Part shown: one piece after another, positions 13,984-22,331 of the stretch
Layout: every line of letters starts with the position of its first letter
Position numbering within the stretch: position 1 is the stretch's first letter
Source of the DNA: Streptomyces mexicanus
Lineage (GTDB): Bacteria > Actinomycetota > Actinomycetes > Streptomycetales > Streptomycetaceae
NCBI RefSeq assembly: GCF_902506575.1
Contig: NZ_LR732544.1
Coordinates: forward strand, 412,640 to 448,825
Direction of reading: 5' to 3'
DNA length: 36,186 nt
Notes under the pieces: model-generated
The model's database searches: none
Seen by the model: only the letters and a program-made list of their open reading frames with translations
Told to the model about the DNA's origin: nothing
Translations under genes and position numbers: made by a program

Positions 13984-15357
13984 ATGGCCGCTGGAGCCTC
14001 CGGGCCCACGATGACCTTCGGCAGGAAGAAGAAGACCCGAAGCATCTGGGACGACCCTGATGCCACTGAGGTCATCGACATCCCGCTTGAGCAACTCCAC
14101 CCCAACCCCTTCAACCCTCGCCTCGTCTACCGGGACGAGGACATCGACGAACTCACCGAGTCGATCAAGGCCGAAGGCGGAGTCCTGCAGGACCTGTCCG
14201 TCGCCGAGGTCGAGCTGTTCCTCGAGTACTGGCGTGGCCGCCTCGCCGAGACCCAACCGGAGAAGCTCGAGGAGCTGGAGGAAAGGCTCGGATCAGTCCC
14301 GGCCGGTGACTACGTCACCCTGATCGGACACAACAGGAAACTCGCCCTCGAGCGGGCCGGCGCAGAAACCGCGCCCTGTAAGGTCACCAACTCCAAGATC
14401 CCCAGGGCCCGGCTCCTTGGCCTGCCTGAGAACATGCGGCGGATCCCGCTGAACCCGATCGAAGAAGCGTTGGGCTTCCAGGGCGCGCTCGACGACGGGA
14501 TGTTGCAGGCAGAGGTCGCCGCTCAGACTGGATGCAAGCAGCCTCACATCTCGCGACGGGTCAAGCTCCTGAAACTGCCCGCCGAAGTCCAGGAGGCCGT
14601 CATGGACGGGCTCGCTGTCAGCGAGGCAGAGACGCTGCTCGACAGGCTCCCCACCCCCGAGCAGCAACTGCAGGCCTGGCGGGTCATGAAGGAGGAGGGC
14701 ATCAAGGCTGCCTTCGCCGCGGCCAAGGTTCTCGCACCGCCAGCCCCCGCAACGCCCACGGCCAAGCCCAAGGCAAAGCCCAAGCTGACGCCGGCTTCCC
14801 CGGTCCCGCAGCAGCAGAAGCGCTCTCCCCAAGAACCACCCGAGGAGTCCCCGGCAGCGGGCGCCGATGCTGAGAGCAAGACGAGCAACAGCGGAGGCGA
14901 AGCCTCCGACAAGCAGATCGAACAGGCAAGCGACGGGACGAAGCCGAGCCCAAGCGCGGAAGCGGCCGAACTGCGGGCGCAAGCCTGCCGCACCATCCTG
15001 GAGCTCGGGGTGCCCTCGAACCCCAGGGAGACCCTTCGCCTCCTTGCCCCCGCGCTCCTCGCTGCACCGAACAAGACAGCACGCGAGACGGCCCACGAGT
15101 GGCTTCGGTCAGCAGCCAAGCCCATCGGGCCTGAGACAGCGAACCCGGAGAGCTACTTCGCAGAGGTCTCCGCATCCGGCGACACCAAGCTGACCGCTCA
15201 CGTCGCCCTGGCCGTCGCTCTGGCCGTCGCCGAACAGCGCGCTGCCGACGACAGCCGACCCTGGGACGCCCAGGACCGCGACTACCTCGCCCACCTCAAG
15301 GCCGCCGTCAACTATCAGCCCACCGACTGGGAGCTGGACCGCCTCGGCGGCAAGTGA
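13984..15357 (+). CDS. parB: ParB-like centromere-binding protein
   Basis: This 457-aa protein starts at ATG 13984 behind CAGGAGTACC. It is longer than most ParBs (about 300-350). Near residue 37 it has LEQLHPNPFNPR, then GGVLQDLSV (box I region). After an inserted acidic helical stretch of some 45 residues comes LIGHNRKLALERAG, in the place of the usual GERRxRA box. ENMRRIPLNPIEEAL (third box) and an HTH (AEVAAQTGCKQPHISRRVK) follow. A Pro/Lys/Ser-rich linker of about 80 residues joins to a C-terminal domain. It should bind the five palindromes and work with ParA in partitioning. Altered box II could change CTP binding. Confidence 0.85.
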   Translation: MAAGASGPTMTFGRKKKTRSIWDDPDATEVIDIPLEQLHPNPFNPRLVYRDEDIDELTESIKAEGGVLQDLSVAEVELFLEYWRGRLAETQPEKLEELEERLGSVPAGDYVTLIGHNRKLALERAGAETAPCKVTNSKIPRARLLGLPENMRRIPLNPIEEALGFQGALDDGMLQAEVAAQTGCKQPHISRRVKLLKLPAEVQEAVMDGLAVSEAETLLDRLPTPEQQLQAWRVMKEEGIKAAFAAAKVLAPPAPATPTAKPKAKPKLTPASPVPQQQKRSPQEPPEESPAAGADAESKTSNSGGEASDKQIEQASDGTKPSPSAEAAELRAQACRTILELGVPSNPRETLRLLAPALLAAPNKTARETAHEWLRSAAKPIGPETANPESYFAEVSASGDTKLTAHVALAVALAVAEQRAADDSRPWDAQDRDYLAHLKAAVNYQPTDWELDRLGGK

Positions 15358-15366
15358 GGCAGGATC

Positions 15367-15383
15367 GTATTCCGTCGGAATAC
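15367..15383. promoter_or_regulatory. Putative parS-like palindrome 3
   Basis: This copy has T rather than A at the centre. With flanks it is CGTATTCCG-T-CGGAATACG, two 9-bp arms. It begins nine bases after the parB stop. Confidence 0.8.
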
Positions 15384-15402
15384 GGCGAACTCTGAGCCAG
15401 CC

Positions 15403-15419
15403 GTATTCCGACGGAATAC
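15403..15419. promoter_or_regulatory. Putative parS-like palindrome 4
   Basis: It is the full 9-bp-arm form with a central A, 36 bases downstream of site 3. The pair fills the 96-bp parB-parA gap, just before the parA ribosome site. Confidence 0.8.
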
Positions 15420-15453
15420 GAGGGCGCCCCAGCACGACCCTTCAGGAGAACCA

Positions 15454-16359
15454 TTGCCAACCTCCGCGACCACGACCGCGCCCGACGAGCCGCGCATCTT
15501 CGCCTGCTCCGTCATCGCCGGCGGCGCTGGCAAGACACAAGCCACCGTCAACCTCGCCATCGAAGCTGCCGGACGCGGACACCGCGTAGCAGTCGCCGAC
15601 TTCGACCCCCAGCGCTCCGCGTCACACATCCTCGGCTACCAAGATCCCCCCGACGGGCAGCCGACCATCTTCGACGTTCTGCAGGGAAAGCACCGCCTCG
15701 AAGAGGCTGTCGTACCGGCTCGCTACCGCATCGCTGAAGGCGAAGAGGACACAGCGTTCCGCCACATCCCCAACCTCGACCTCATCCTCGGCACGCCAGA
15801 GATGGCGGATGCCGAAGTCAACCTCGGGCTCGACCCTGCCGGCGTTCTCTGGCTGCAAAACGTCCTGGACGAACAGATGCCCCAGGGCCGCTGGGACCTG
15901 ATGTTCTTCGACTGCGGCCCGACCCTCGGCATTCTGCTGCTGTCGATCGCCATGGTCGGCCCGGAAGTCATCGCCTGCGTGGCGGACGAGTTCAAGTACA
16001 TCATCGGCTTGGAAGACCTCGAAGCCACACTGGACAAGGGCACACGCAAGTTCCGCCGCTTCGGCTTCAAGACCGAAGTGCAGCACATCCTCGCCACCAA
16101 CATCCCCCTGAAGGAAGACGGCGGTATCCGGCGCAGCGGCGGAGCGGTCGCAGACGACGCCATCAAGGCCATCCGCAGCAACCCAGACTGGGAACCCAAG
16201 TTGTTGCCGATCATCCGACGCAAGCAGCGCTTCAAGGACACCATCGTCACCCAGCGCCCGCTGCGCTTCCTTGATCCACGCAACGAGGCTCTGGAGGACA
16301 TTGCCGCCGTTGCCGACGCCCTCGGCATCCAACGGCTCAACTCCACGCGGAAGCGATGA
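15454..16359 (+). CDS. parA: ParA-like partition ATPase with altered Walker A
   Basis: This 301-aa protein starts at TTG 15454, supported by CAGGAGA at 15443-15449. It has the ParA/MinD fold: Walker A VIAGGAGKTQATVNLA (P-loop Lys27), a DFDPQ switch near 50, and a hydrophobic Walker B LMFFDCGP near 150. The signature lysine of the deviant Walker A (KGGxGKT) is replaced by Ala22. That lysine normally contacts ATP across the dimer, so dimerisation or hydrolysis may differ. The gene follows parB, the reverse of the usual parAB order, and is bounded by palindromes 3/4 and 5. Confidence 0.88.
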   Translation: MPTSATTTAPDEPRIFACSVIAGGAGKTQATVNLAIEAAGRGHRVAVADFDPQRSASHILGYQDPPDGQPTIFDVLQGKHRLEEAVVPARYRIAEGEEDTAFRHIPNLDLILGTPEMADAEVNLGLDPAGVLWLQNVLDEQMPQGRWDLMFFDCGPTLGILLLSIAMVGPEVIACVADEFKYIIGLEDLEATLDKGTRKFRRFGFKTEVQHILATNIPLKEDGGIRRSGGAVADDAIKAIRSNPDWEPKLLPIIRRKQRFKDTIVTQRPLRFLDPRNEALEDIAAVADALGIQRLNSTRKR

Positions 16360-16362
16360 AGC

Positions 16363-16379
16363 GTATTCCGACGGAATAT
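16363..16379. promoter_or_regulatory. Putative parS-like palindrome 5
   Basis: It begins four bases after the parA stop and has the same core with central A. It marks the right end of the palindrome-bounded partition unit. Confidence 0.75.
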
Positions 16380-16385
16380 CGCACG

Positions 16386-16420
16386 CGGCGCCTGACTCTT
16401 CCGGGAGACAGGCGCCGTTC
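16386..16420 (+). terminator. Terminator-like hairpin after parA
   Basis: CGGCGCCTG at 16386-16394 pairs with 16409-16417; a further short pairing closes the loop after one mismatch. A short T/C run follows. Confidence 0.6.
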
Positions 16421-16601
16421 CGTTGCCTGCAAGCGGACCAGGCCCCCGGGGAACATCTGCTGCGCACCGCCGCAGACACTCCCCAATGATCACTTTTCGT
16501 AGACGATCCGCCGCGAGCCGCTTCCGAATGGCCGCAACCTGCCGCGCCGCGTGGGAGTGTGAGAACAGCTCAGTAGTGAGGCTTGGATAGGGGAGTGGGA
16601 C

Positions 16602-18473
16602 GTGGCTGCGGGGAACGGTGTGATGCCCCAGCTGACCCGAGCGCATCGGGTCCTCATAGGCGTGGTCGTGGCCGGTGCGGTGATCATCGCCGGTATCGGC
16701 TTCGCCGGCTCGTACTCGGCGGTCCGTGAACTGGCGGTCAAGAAGGGCTTCGGCACCTTCGCCTATGTCTTCCCGATCGGCATCGATGCCGGCATCTGTG
16801 TCCTCCTGGCCCTGGACCTGCTGCTGACCTGGATCCGCATCCCGTTCCCCCTGCTGCGGCAGACGGCGTGGCTCCTGACGGCCGCCACCATCGCCTTCAA
16901 CGGGGCGGCCGCCTGGCCCGACCCACTGGGCGTGGGCATGCACGCAGTGATCCCGGTCTTGTTCGTCGTCGCGGTCGAGGCCGCCCGGCACGCGATCGGT
17001 CGGATCGCCGACATCACCGCGGACAAGCACATGGAAGGAGTCCGCCTCACCCGCTGGCTCCTCTCGCCGATCCCCACGTTCTTGCTCTGGCGCCGCATGA
17101 AGCTGTGGGAGCTGCGCTCCTACGACCAGGTCATCAAGCTGGAGCAGGAACGCCTCGTCTACCAGGCCAGCCTCCGCTCACGATTCGGCCGCGCCTGGCG
17201 CCGCAAGGCTCCCGTGGAGTCGCTGATGCCGCTCCGTCTGGCCCGCTATGGCGTCCCCTTGGCCAAGACAGCACCGGCCGGGCTGGCCGCCGCAGGCATC
17301 GACGAGCCGCCGATTCAGTTCACCATCGAGCGGACCCCGGTCCCCACCCAGCGACAGAGCCCCGAACTCGAGGCCGCCGTCGACGAGGAGAAGGCACCTG
17401 CGCCGGTGGACAGTGCAGATCCCCAGCCGGACGCACAGGAGCCAGCCCCGCACCCCCAAGGGGCAGATGTCCTCGAGGACGACAGGAACGCCCAACTCGC
17501 CGACGCCTATCACGACTGGATGACCGCCTTCGGCTTCGAACCCACGACCACGCAATTCGCTCTGTGGCTCCGAGACCAGTACGGCATCGCCACCACGGCC
17601 GGTGGACCACTGCCCAACGAGCAACTCGAACCCCTGCTGCGGATCCTCAAGCAGCGCCACACGCCCTCAGCCGATGACGGCACCGAACCCCAAGCCCCGC
17701 ACGACACCGATGACGGATGGGCTGACTACTTTTACAACGCCTGGCTGACGTACGCGCAGGAACACGGCGCCCACCCTGATGCCGCCGCCCTCGCCACGTA
17801 CCTCTACGAGCGGGACCAGATCACCGGCGGCGACGGCCAGCCCATCACGGGCGCAGACCTGGAGGGTTTCGTCGCGACCTTCAGACAGCACGAGTTCGAC
17901 GAGACGGAGCCGCACCCCGGCGACGAAGCCGCAGTGCCCGCCGCACGGGTGCCTTCTGTCGATCCGCTCACGAATGAGGAGTCTGCAGAGGCGCCGGTCG
18001 GCGGGGGCGCGCACGCCGCCAAGGAGCAGCGCAGTCCCCGGGTGAGCGCAGCTATCGATGACCCGCCGGGCGAGGACGATACGACCGCGGAGCCCGCCGC
18101 GCTCACCACCGTCGACCGCTACTACCTCGCTTGGATGGAGTACCAGACCGAGCACGGCCAAGAGCCCAAGGCTGAGCAGCTGTCCGCCTATCTTGCCGAG
18201 AGGAAGGGTATGACTGGCCGCGGTGGAAAGCCGGTCAGCCCGTCCACCCTGCGCCGCTACCTCCTGCCGTTCAGGGTCTACAACCTGTGGGCGGAACAGC
18301 GGGTGCGCAACGAATCCCCGTCGCTCGATGCCATTGCGCAGCAGTGCGCAGCTCACGGCATCACTGCGCAACACAACAAGCCCCTCACCACCGACTACGT
18401 TGCCGAGCAAGCCGTCGACTTTGAGCGGCGCTGGCAGGCACTGACCCGCCACCACGCCCAGCCACAGCAGTGA
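16602..18473 (+). CDS. DUF2637 membrane protein with three C-terminal repeats
   Basis: This 623-aa protein starts at GTG 16602 behind AGGGGAG. Residues 15-130 hold four hydrophobic helices of the DUF2637 type, including FPIGIDAGICVLLALDLLL; such proteins are typical of Streptomyces plasmids, where related Spd proteins take part in plasmid spread. A basic cytoplasmic segment follows. Then three diverged repeats of about 52-56 residues start near 299, 375 and 505, each with a D-x-[YF]-x3-W helix, a short helix ending in Y/W-L-x-[ED]-R/Q, a Gly-rich turn and a closing helix. The repeats are linked by acidic, Pro-rich spacers. They may be DNA- or protein-binding modules; no function is established. 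Confidence 0.8.
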   Translation: MAAGNGVMPQLTRAHRVLIGVVVAGAVIIAGIGFAGSYSAVRELAVKKGFGTFAYVFPIGIDAGICVLLALDLLLTWIRIPFPLLRQTAWLLTAATIAFNGAAAWPDPLGVGMHAVIPVLFVVAVEAARHAIGRIADITADKHMEGVRLTRWLLSPIPTFLLWRRMKLWELRSYDQVIKLEQERLVYQASLRSRFGRAWRRKAPVESLMPLRLARYGVPLAKTAPAGLAAAGIDEPPIQFTIERTPVPTQRQSPELEAAVDEEKAPAPVDSADPQPDAQEPAPHPQGADVLEDDRNAQLADAYHDWMTAFGFEPTTTQFALWLRDQYGIATTAGGPLPNEQLEPLLRILKQRHTPSADDGTEPQAPHDTDDGWADYFYNAWLTYAQEHGAHPDAAALATYLYERDQITGGDGQPITGADLEGFVATFRQHEFDETEPHPGDEAAVPAARVPSVDPLTNEESAEAPVGGGAHAAKEQRSPRVSAAIDDPPGEDDTTAEPAALTTVDRYYLAWMEYQTEHGQEPKAEQLSAYLAERKGMTGRGGKPVSPSTLRRYLLPFRVYNLWAEQRVRNESPSLDAIAQQCAAHGITAQHNKPLTTDYVAEQAVDFERRWQALTRHHAQPQQ

Positions 18474-19135
18474 GAAGCTGCGCCCGGCTCGACGCTGGGC
18501 ACCAGTGATCCAGGCAGTACCAGCATCTGCGCAATCGCGAGAAACCGCAGGTCATCGCAGCATTGCGCAGGCGGGATGCCCATTGCGCAGCTGGTGCGCA
18601 CCGCGCTGCGCGCACTGCGCATCCGGACGCCGAGACAGGAGGTTTCATGCGCGCCCTACGTATCGCCCCGGACACGGCCGTCAGGGAACTCGACTTGCCC
18701 GAACCTGGTGCGCAATCCGCGATCAGGGAGCACATCGGAACGAGCGGCGCAGTCGATCAAGGCGTGTACCACCGGCAGACCCTGCTACATATCCCCGGCG
18801 ACGGACGCGTGCTCGGACTCGCGCAGAACATCACCGCATGGGCCCTGGCGAGCGCCTGGCGAGGCATCGCCCTTTACCCGATCCACGGGCCGGTCGTCGT
18901 CACCGGCCGCGCCGAAGACGGGGCAGTAGCTGCCCTGGACGACGACCTGGCCCAGCAGGTGCAAGCGGTTGCGCAGACCGTTCGGGAAACACTGGCCGAG
19001 TGGCGCAGCCGGCCCCCCGCCTCCAACGAGGCAGCCCTGAGCGAACTGCTCGCCTACGCGGTGCGGGATGTCGTCCCGAGCCAGTAGTGCGCACCCCGTT
19101 CGTCCCGGACATCCACGCCTACAGGGCTTTGCGCA
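18304..19135. repeat. Cluster of 13 TGCGCA palindromes
   Basis: TGCGCA starts at 18304, 18335, 18345, 18365, 18528, 18564, 18584, 18595, 18616, 18709, 18970, 19088 and 19130. Five of these lie in the 173-bp gap between the DUF2637 and DUF3846-like genes. At this base composition well under one copy is expected. Many are extended to TTGCGCAG or GTGCGCAA. Spacing is irregular. Confidence 0.6.
18647..19087 (+). CDS. DUF3846-like protein
   Basis: This 146-aa protein starts at ATG 18647, fixed by ACAGGAGG at 18636-18643. It opens MRALRIAPDTAVRELDLPEP and holds VDQGVYHRQTLLHIPGDGRV followed by LASAWRGIALYPIHGPVVVT, resembling DUF3846 proteins of actinobacterial plasmids and phages. No catalytic motif is evident. 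The gene is convergent with the LysM/BTAD gene, whose end is 31 bases away, and the TGCGCA repeats run through it. Confidence 0.7.
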   Translation: MRALRIAPDTAVRELDLPEPGAQSAIREHIGTSGAVDQGVYHRQTLLHIPGDGRVLGLAQNITAWALASAWRGIALYPIHGPVVVTGRAEDGAVAALDDDLAQQVQAVAQTVRETLAEWRSRPPASNEAALSELLAYAVRDVVPSQ

Positions 19136-22100
19136 CCGCCGTGCCCGAGCCGTCCAGGAGCTCGTTGATGAGCTGAGTGGTCTCCGTCTCCAGCGAGCAG
19201 TCCAGCGACCGGTTGACCTGTTGCACGAGGGCGATCGCGGTGTGCAGGCCCGAGCGGTTCCCGCGCGCAGCCTCAAGACGCATCCAGTCCCGATACAAGA
19301 GCTCTGCCGTCTCATCTACATCAAGACCGGTCGAGACGGCCTGCCGCGCGGCGCTCAGGTCATGGTGGGGACCGGGAGGGATACGGTACGTGGCCACCGT
19401 GTGCGCGACGTCGACAATCCGCGTGATCATCTCTTGTGCGTGGGGCTCGGCCCACGGCAGAGGCCGGCCGCCGAACGGCTTGCCCCGCACCAGACTCAGC
19501 GCCTTCTCCAGGTCGGGCAGGCCGGACGGGCCAAGCGGCAGCGCGCGTTCAACGAGCTGCAGGAAACGCGCCCAGTCACACCGCACGCCAGCACCGAGCC
19601 GGTACGGATCATCACCTGACTTGCGGCGAGGCACGTAGAGCTTGCCGGATGAGTCGCTGCCCAGGGAGCTGCGCAGGCCCTGCATCCGTGCGTTGAGGGT
19701 GCTCGTCGACCACGGGCTGACGGGGTCCATGTCGGCACACAGAACATCCGCGCTCCGCCCAGGACGGAAATAGAGCAAGGCGGCCAGCTGCGCCATCCGT
19801 GGGCCGTGCCCGCTGCTGTCCACGCCCGTCACCTCGACCGGCCCCAGGACCCGGATCTCCGGAGCGTGCAGGTCGTGCGCCTCGCATCCTTCCGTCGCTG
19901 GCGCCGTCGGTTCCTCGACCGCGGTCGCCGGGACGTCGGTCTCCGCGTGTGCCGTGGCGGCGGACTCCGCGCTAGCCCGGGATCCTGGGGTGGAAGCCAC
20001 CGCTGGCTTGGTGTCCGGGTCGGCTTCGTCGTCGGCCTCCACCGACGATGTGGCGGGGGAGAGGAGACGGAGTCCTGACGGATCGGTGCTGGCGGCGAGC
20101 AGGGCTGGGAAGACCTCGCCGCTCACATCCGCTGCCGCAGCCGGCGCCGGCATCGCGTGGTCGGGGGCGACGGACTGCTCAGGCGACGCCTGCTCTGGCT
20201 GCTGCACGTCCTCAAGTTCCTCCGGAACGTCCTGCCAGGGCCCCTCCGCCGGGTGGGGCGGCTGCCCGGACACCTTCAACGCGGTGGTGATCTGCAGGTA
20301 GGCGGCGTGCTCCAGACGCTGCACCGAGATGTCGGTGCCCACGTAGTCGAGGGTCTGCGGATCGCTGAGAGAGGCGTTGAGGATCTCCGCCTCGGGGAAC
20401 CGAGCGGCCGCCGTACTGGCCGGGGCGATCAGCGTGACGGGCACCGCTCCCGCGCGGTCAATGACGTCGGCGAACTGCCAGGCCGTGTCCTCGTCCAGCG
20501 AGGACGCGCACAGCAGCACGTACGGCTGGTGCTGGGTCTCAGGCATCTGGTGAGCTTCCAGCAAGCGTTCGCTCAGATCACGCAGCGCATGCGTGGCCTG
20601 CCGCATGTGGGCGATCCGCGCGGTGGGCAGCAGCTGGGGCAGGTCCTCGCCGAACCCCACGGTGACGACCTCGACATCGGCCGCCCACGGACTCATTCCG
20701 AGTTCCAGCGCCAGCGAGGTGCACACCTCGGTGATGTGGACCGGGTTGCCGTCCAGCAGCAGGGCGGGGAGAGCGGCAAGGTTGACCAGCAGCAGATCGC
20801 CGGCTTTGGTGCTGCCGATCGTGACCAGCCCCGGATACGGTGCCGGCACCTCGCGGGCGGCCTCGGCGTCCAGGAGGGCGGCATCGGCGGGAAGGACCCA
20901 CCAGCCGCCCTGTCCGGCAGTGAAGGGTGCCACCGGTTCTTGGGCGAGGTCCTCGGGCAGCACCTCAACCGCTCGGGTCCCGATCCGGGCGGCCCGCAGG
21001 GGCGGAAGAACCGGTCCCTCCTGCTGCTGGACCGCGTGGTAGGCCAGCGTCCGCAGGGCCACGTCCAGGCGGACAGCACCTGCCGGTTCGGCGGCCGCCG
21101 CCAGCTGGGCCTCTGCTGCGGAGGTTTCCGACGCGATGGCGATCTTCTCGCCAGGCTTGCGGCGGCGGCGCTGCAGCGTCCTGCGCAGGGCGAGGGCGCC
21201 AGTGATGGCGGCGGCCAGCAGTGCGCCTGCGCCGAGCACGATGCGCAGGTTCAGCGGACTGCTGCTGACCGGAGCCGTCGCGGGGGCAGCAGTGGAGCCG
21301 GATGCTTCCGATGACGGCACTGACCCTGACGAAGAGGCGGCAGGAGGCGACGCGCTAGTGCTGGGCTGGGGCGCCGTGGACGCTGAGGCGGGCGGAGACG
21401 ACTGCTCCTGCCCCGGCTGCTCGGCAGGGTGACTGGCCGGTGCGCTGGGTACCGACGACTCGGGTGCCGGAGCTGTGGTCTGGCTGGGCGCGGGTGCTGG
21501 CGCGTCGTCGCCCGGCTTCTGCGTGCTGTCGGGAGTCTGGGTGGCCGGGGCCGGGGGAGTGGCCTCGTGACCACCCGACTCCGCACCCTGCCCAGGGTCT
21601 TGGTCCGGTTGGTGGGGCCGGGCCTCGGGCACCGTGATCTGCTGTCCCGCGTAGATGACGTTGGGGTCGGTGATCTCGGGCAGGCCGTGGGGCTGCGGCT
21701 TGCCCTTGCTGGCCTCGAACAACGCTGGCCAGTCGTCGCCGTCGCCGAGCTCCTTCTCGGCGATCTTCGACAGGTAGTCGCCCGGGTGGACCGTGACGAC
21801 GTGGCCGGCCTTTTCGTCGGCAGTTGGAGCGCTGTCACCCAGCTGCGTACGGACGCCTCCGACGGCCACGGAGGTCTCGGGCATCTGCAGCTGCCAGCCG
21901 GGCTGCAGAAAACTGTTCGCTCGGAAAACCGTGCCGTCGACCATGGTCCGGCCCTCGTTCAGGTCAGCGATCTCCCGCCACCGCTCGCCGTCCCCCAACT
22001 CCTTCTCCGCGATGCCCCACAAGCTCTCCGCGGGCCGCGTCTCGCGCACCGTGTACATCGCGCGGGACGCCGGGGCGCTGGCCGCAGGCGTCGGAGCCTG

Positions 22101-22301
22101 CCTCGTGTCGGTGGCCTGGGAGCTCTGAGTTTGCCCGGGGAAGTGGGTGGCGGTGCTGGCGGCTGGGGAGGCCTGGGCGGTGGAGGCCAGGGCCGAGCTG
22201 GTGGGCAGCAGCACCAGAATGCTGCCGATCAGCAGGGCTGCCGCGCGCTGTGAGGCGCCCATGCCGCGCGGGGCGTGCCAGGTACGGCCCCTCACCTGCA
22301 C
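19119..22301 (-). CDS. LysM, transmembrane and BTAD domain regulator
   Basis: This 1060-aa protein has an unusual order. An N-terminal hydrophobic segment (about 18-40) leads outside. Two LysM-like modules follow (about 83-143 and 168-226, each with an IAEKELGDG core), then a Pro/Ser/Thr/Ala spacer to about 350. A second membrane helix (LRIVLGAGALLAAAITGALA) leads to a cytoplasmic half of about 670 residues. Near its end are EIRVLGPVEVTG (a winged-helix start) and a BTAD-like helical domain to the C-terminus. LysM binds peptidoglycan; BTAD occurs in SARP-type activators. A membrane-bound, wall-sensing regulator is inferred. The start may be GTG 22301 or ATG 22262; neither has a clear ribosome site. 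Confidence 0.8.
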   Translation of the reverse strand: MQVRGRTWHAPRGMGASQRAAALLIGSILVLLPTSSALASTAQASPAASTATHFPGQTQSSQATDTRQAPTPAASAPASRAMYTVRETRPAESLWGIAEKELGDGERWREIADLNEGRTMVDGTVFRANSFLQPGWQLQMPETSVAVGGVRTQLGDSAPTADEKAGHVVTVHPGDYLSKIAEKELGDGDDWPALFEASKGKPQPHGLPEITDPNVIYAGQQITVPEARPHQPDQDPGQGAESGGHEATPPAPATQTPDSTQKPGDDAPAPAPSQTTAPAPESSVPSAPASHPAEQPGQEQSSPPASASTAPQPSTSASPPAASSSGSVPSSEASGSTAAPATAPVSSSPLNLRIVLGAGALLAAAITGALALRRTLQRRRRKPGEKIAIASETSAAEAQLAAAAEPAGAVRLDVALRTLAYHAVQQQEGPVLPPLRAARIGTRAVEVLPEDLAQEPVAPFTAGQGGWWVLPADAALLDAEAAREVPAPYPGLVTIGSTKAGDLLLVNLAALPALLLDGNPVHITEVCTSLALELGMSPWAADVEVVTVGFGEDLPQLLPTARIAHMRQATHALRDLSERLLEAHQMPETQHQPYVLLCASSLDEDTAWQFADVIDRAGAVPVTLIAPASTAAARFPEAEILNASLSDPQTLDYVGTDISVQRLEHAAYLQITTALKVSGQPPHPAEGPWQDVPEELEDVQQPEQASPEQSVAPDHAMPAPAAAADVSGEVFPALLAASTDPSGLRLLSPATSSVEADDEADPDTKPAVASTPGSRASAESAATAHAETDVPATAVEEPTAPATEGCEAHDLHAPEIRVLGPVEVTGVDSSGHGPRMAQLAALLYFRPGRSADVLCADMDPVSPWSTSTLNARMQGLRSSLGSDSSGKLYVPRRKSGDDPYRLGAGVRCDWARFLQLVERALPLGPSGLPDLEKALSLVRGKPFGGRPLPWAEPHAQEMITRIVDVAHTVATYRIPPGPHHDLSAARQAVSTGLDVDETAELLYRDWMRLEAARGNRSGLHTAIALVQQVNRSLDCSLETETTQLINELLDGSGTAVRKAL

Positions 22302-22331
22302 GCGCCCGGTCCGCCGCCCGCGTGCGCCGTC

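Noticed and set aside
13771..16379. TTCCG-A-CGGAA palindromes as LexA or general stress boxes
   Set aside because: The copies cluster only around parB and parA, which fits a centromere better.
20157..21314. Plus-strand open frame inside the LysM/BTAD gene
   Set aside because: Shadow frame; the minus strand gives clear LysM and BTAD features over the same DNA.
158..22301. Replication initiator, integrase, relaxase or FtsK-like transfer gene
   Set aside because: I looked for their motifs in all plausible frames and found none, so the element type was not assigned.
22302..22331. tRNA or attachment site at the A/B boundary
   Set aside because: The 30 bases show no tRNA fold and no matching direct repeat was found in the window.
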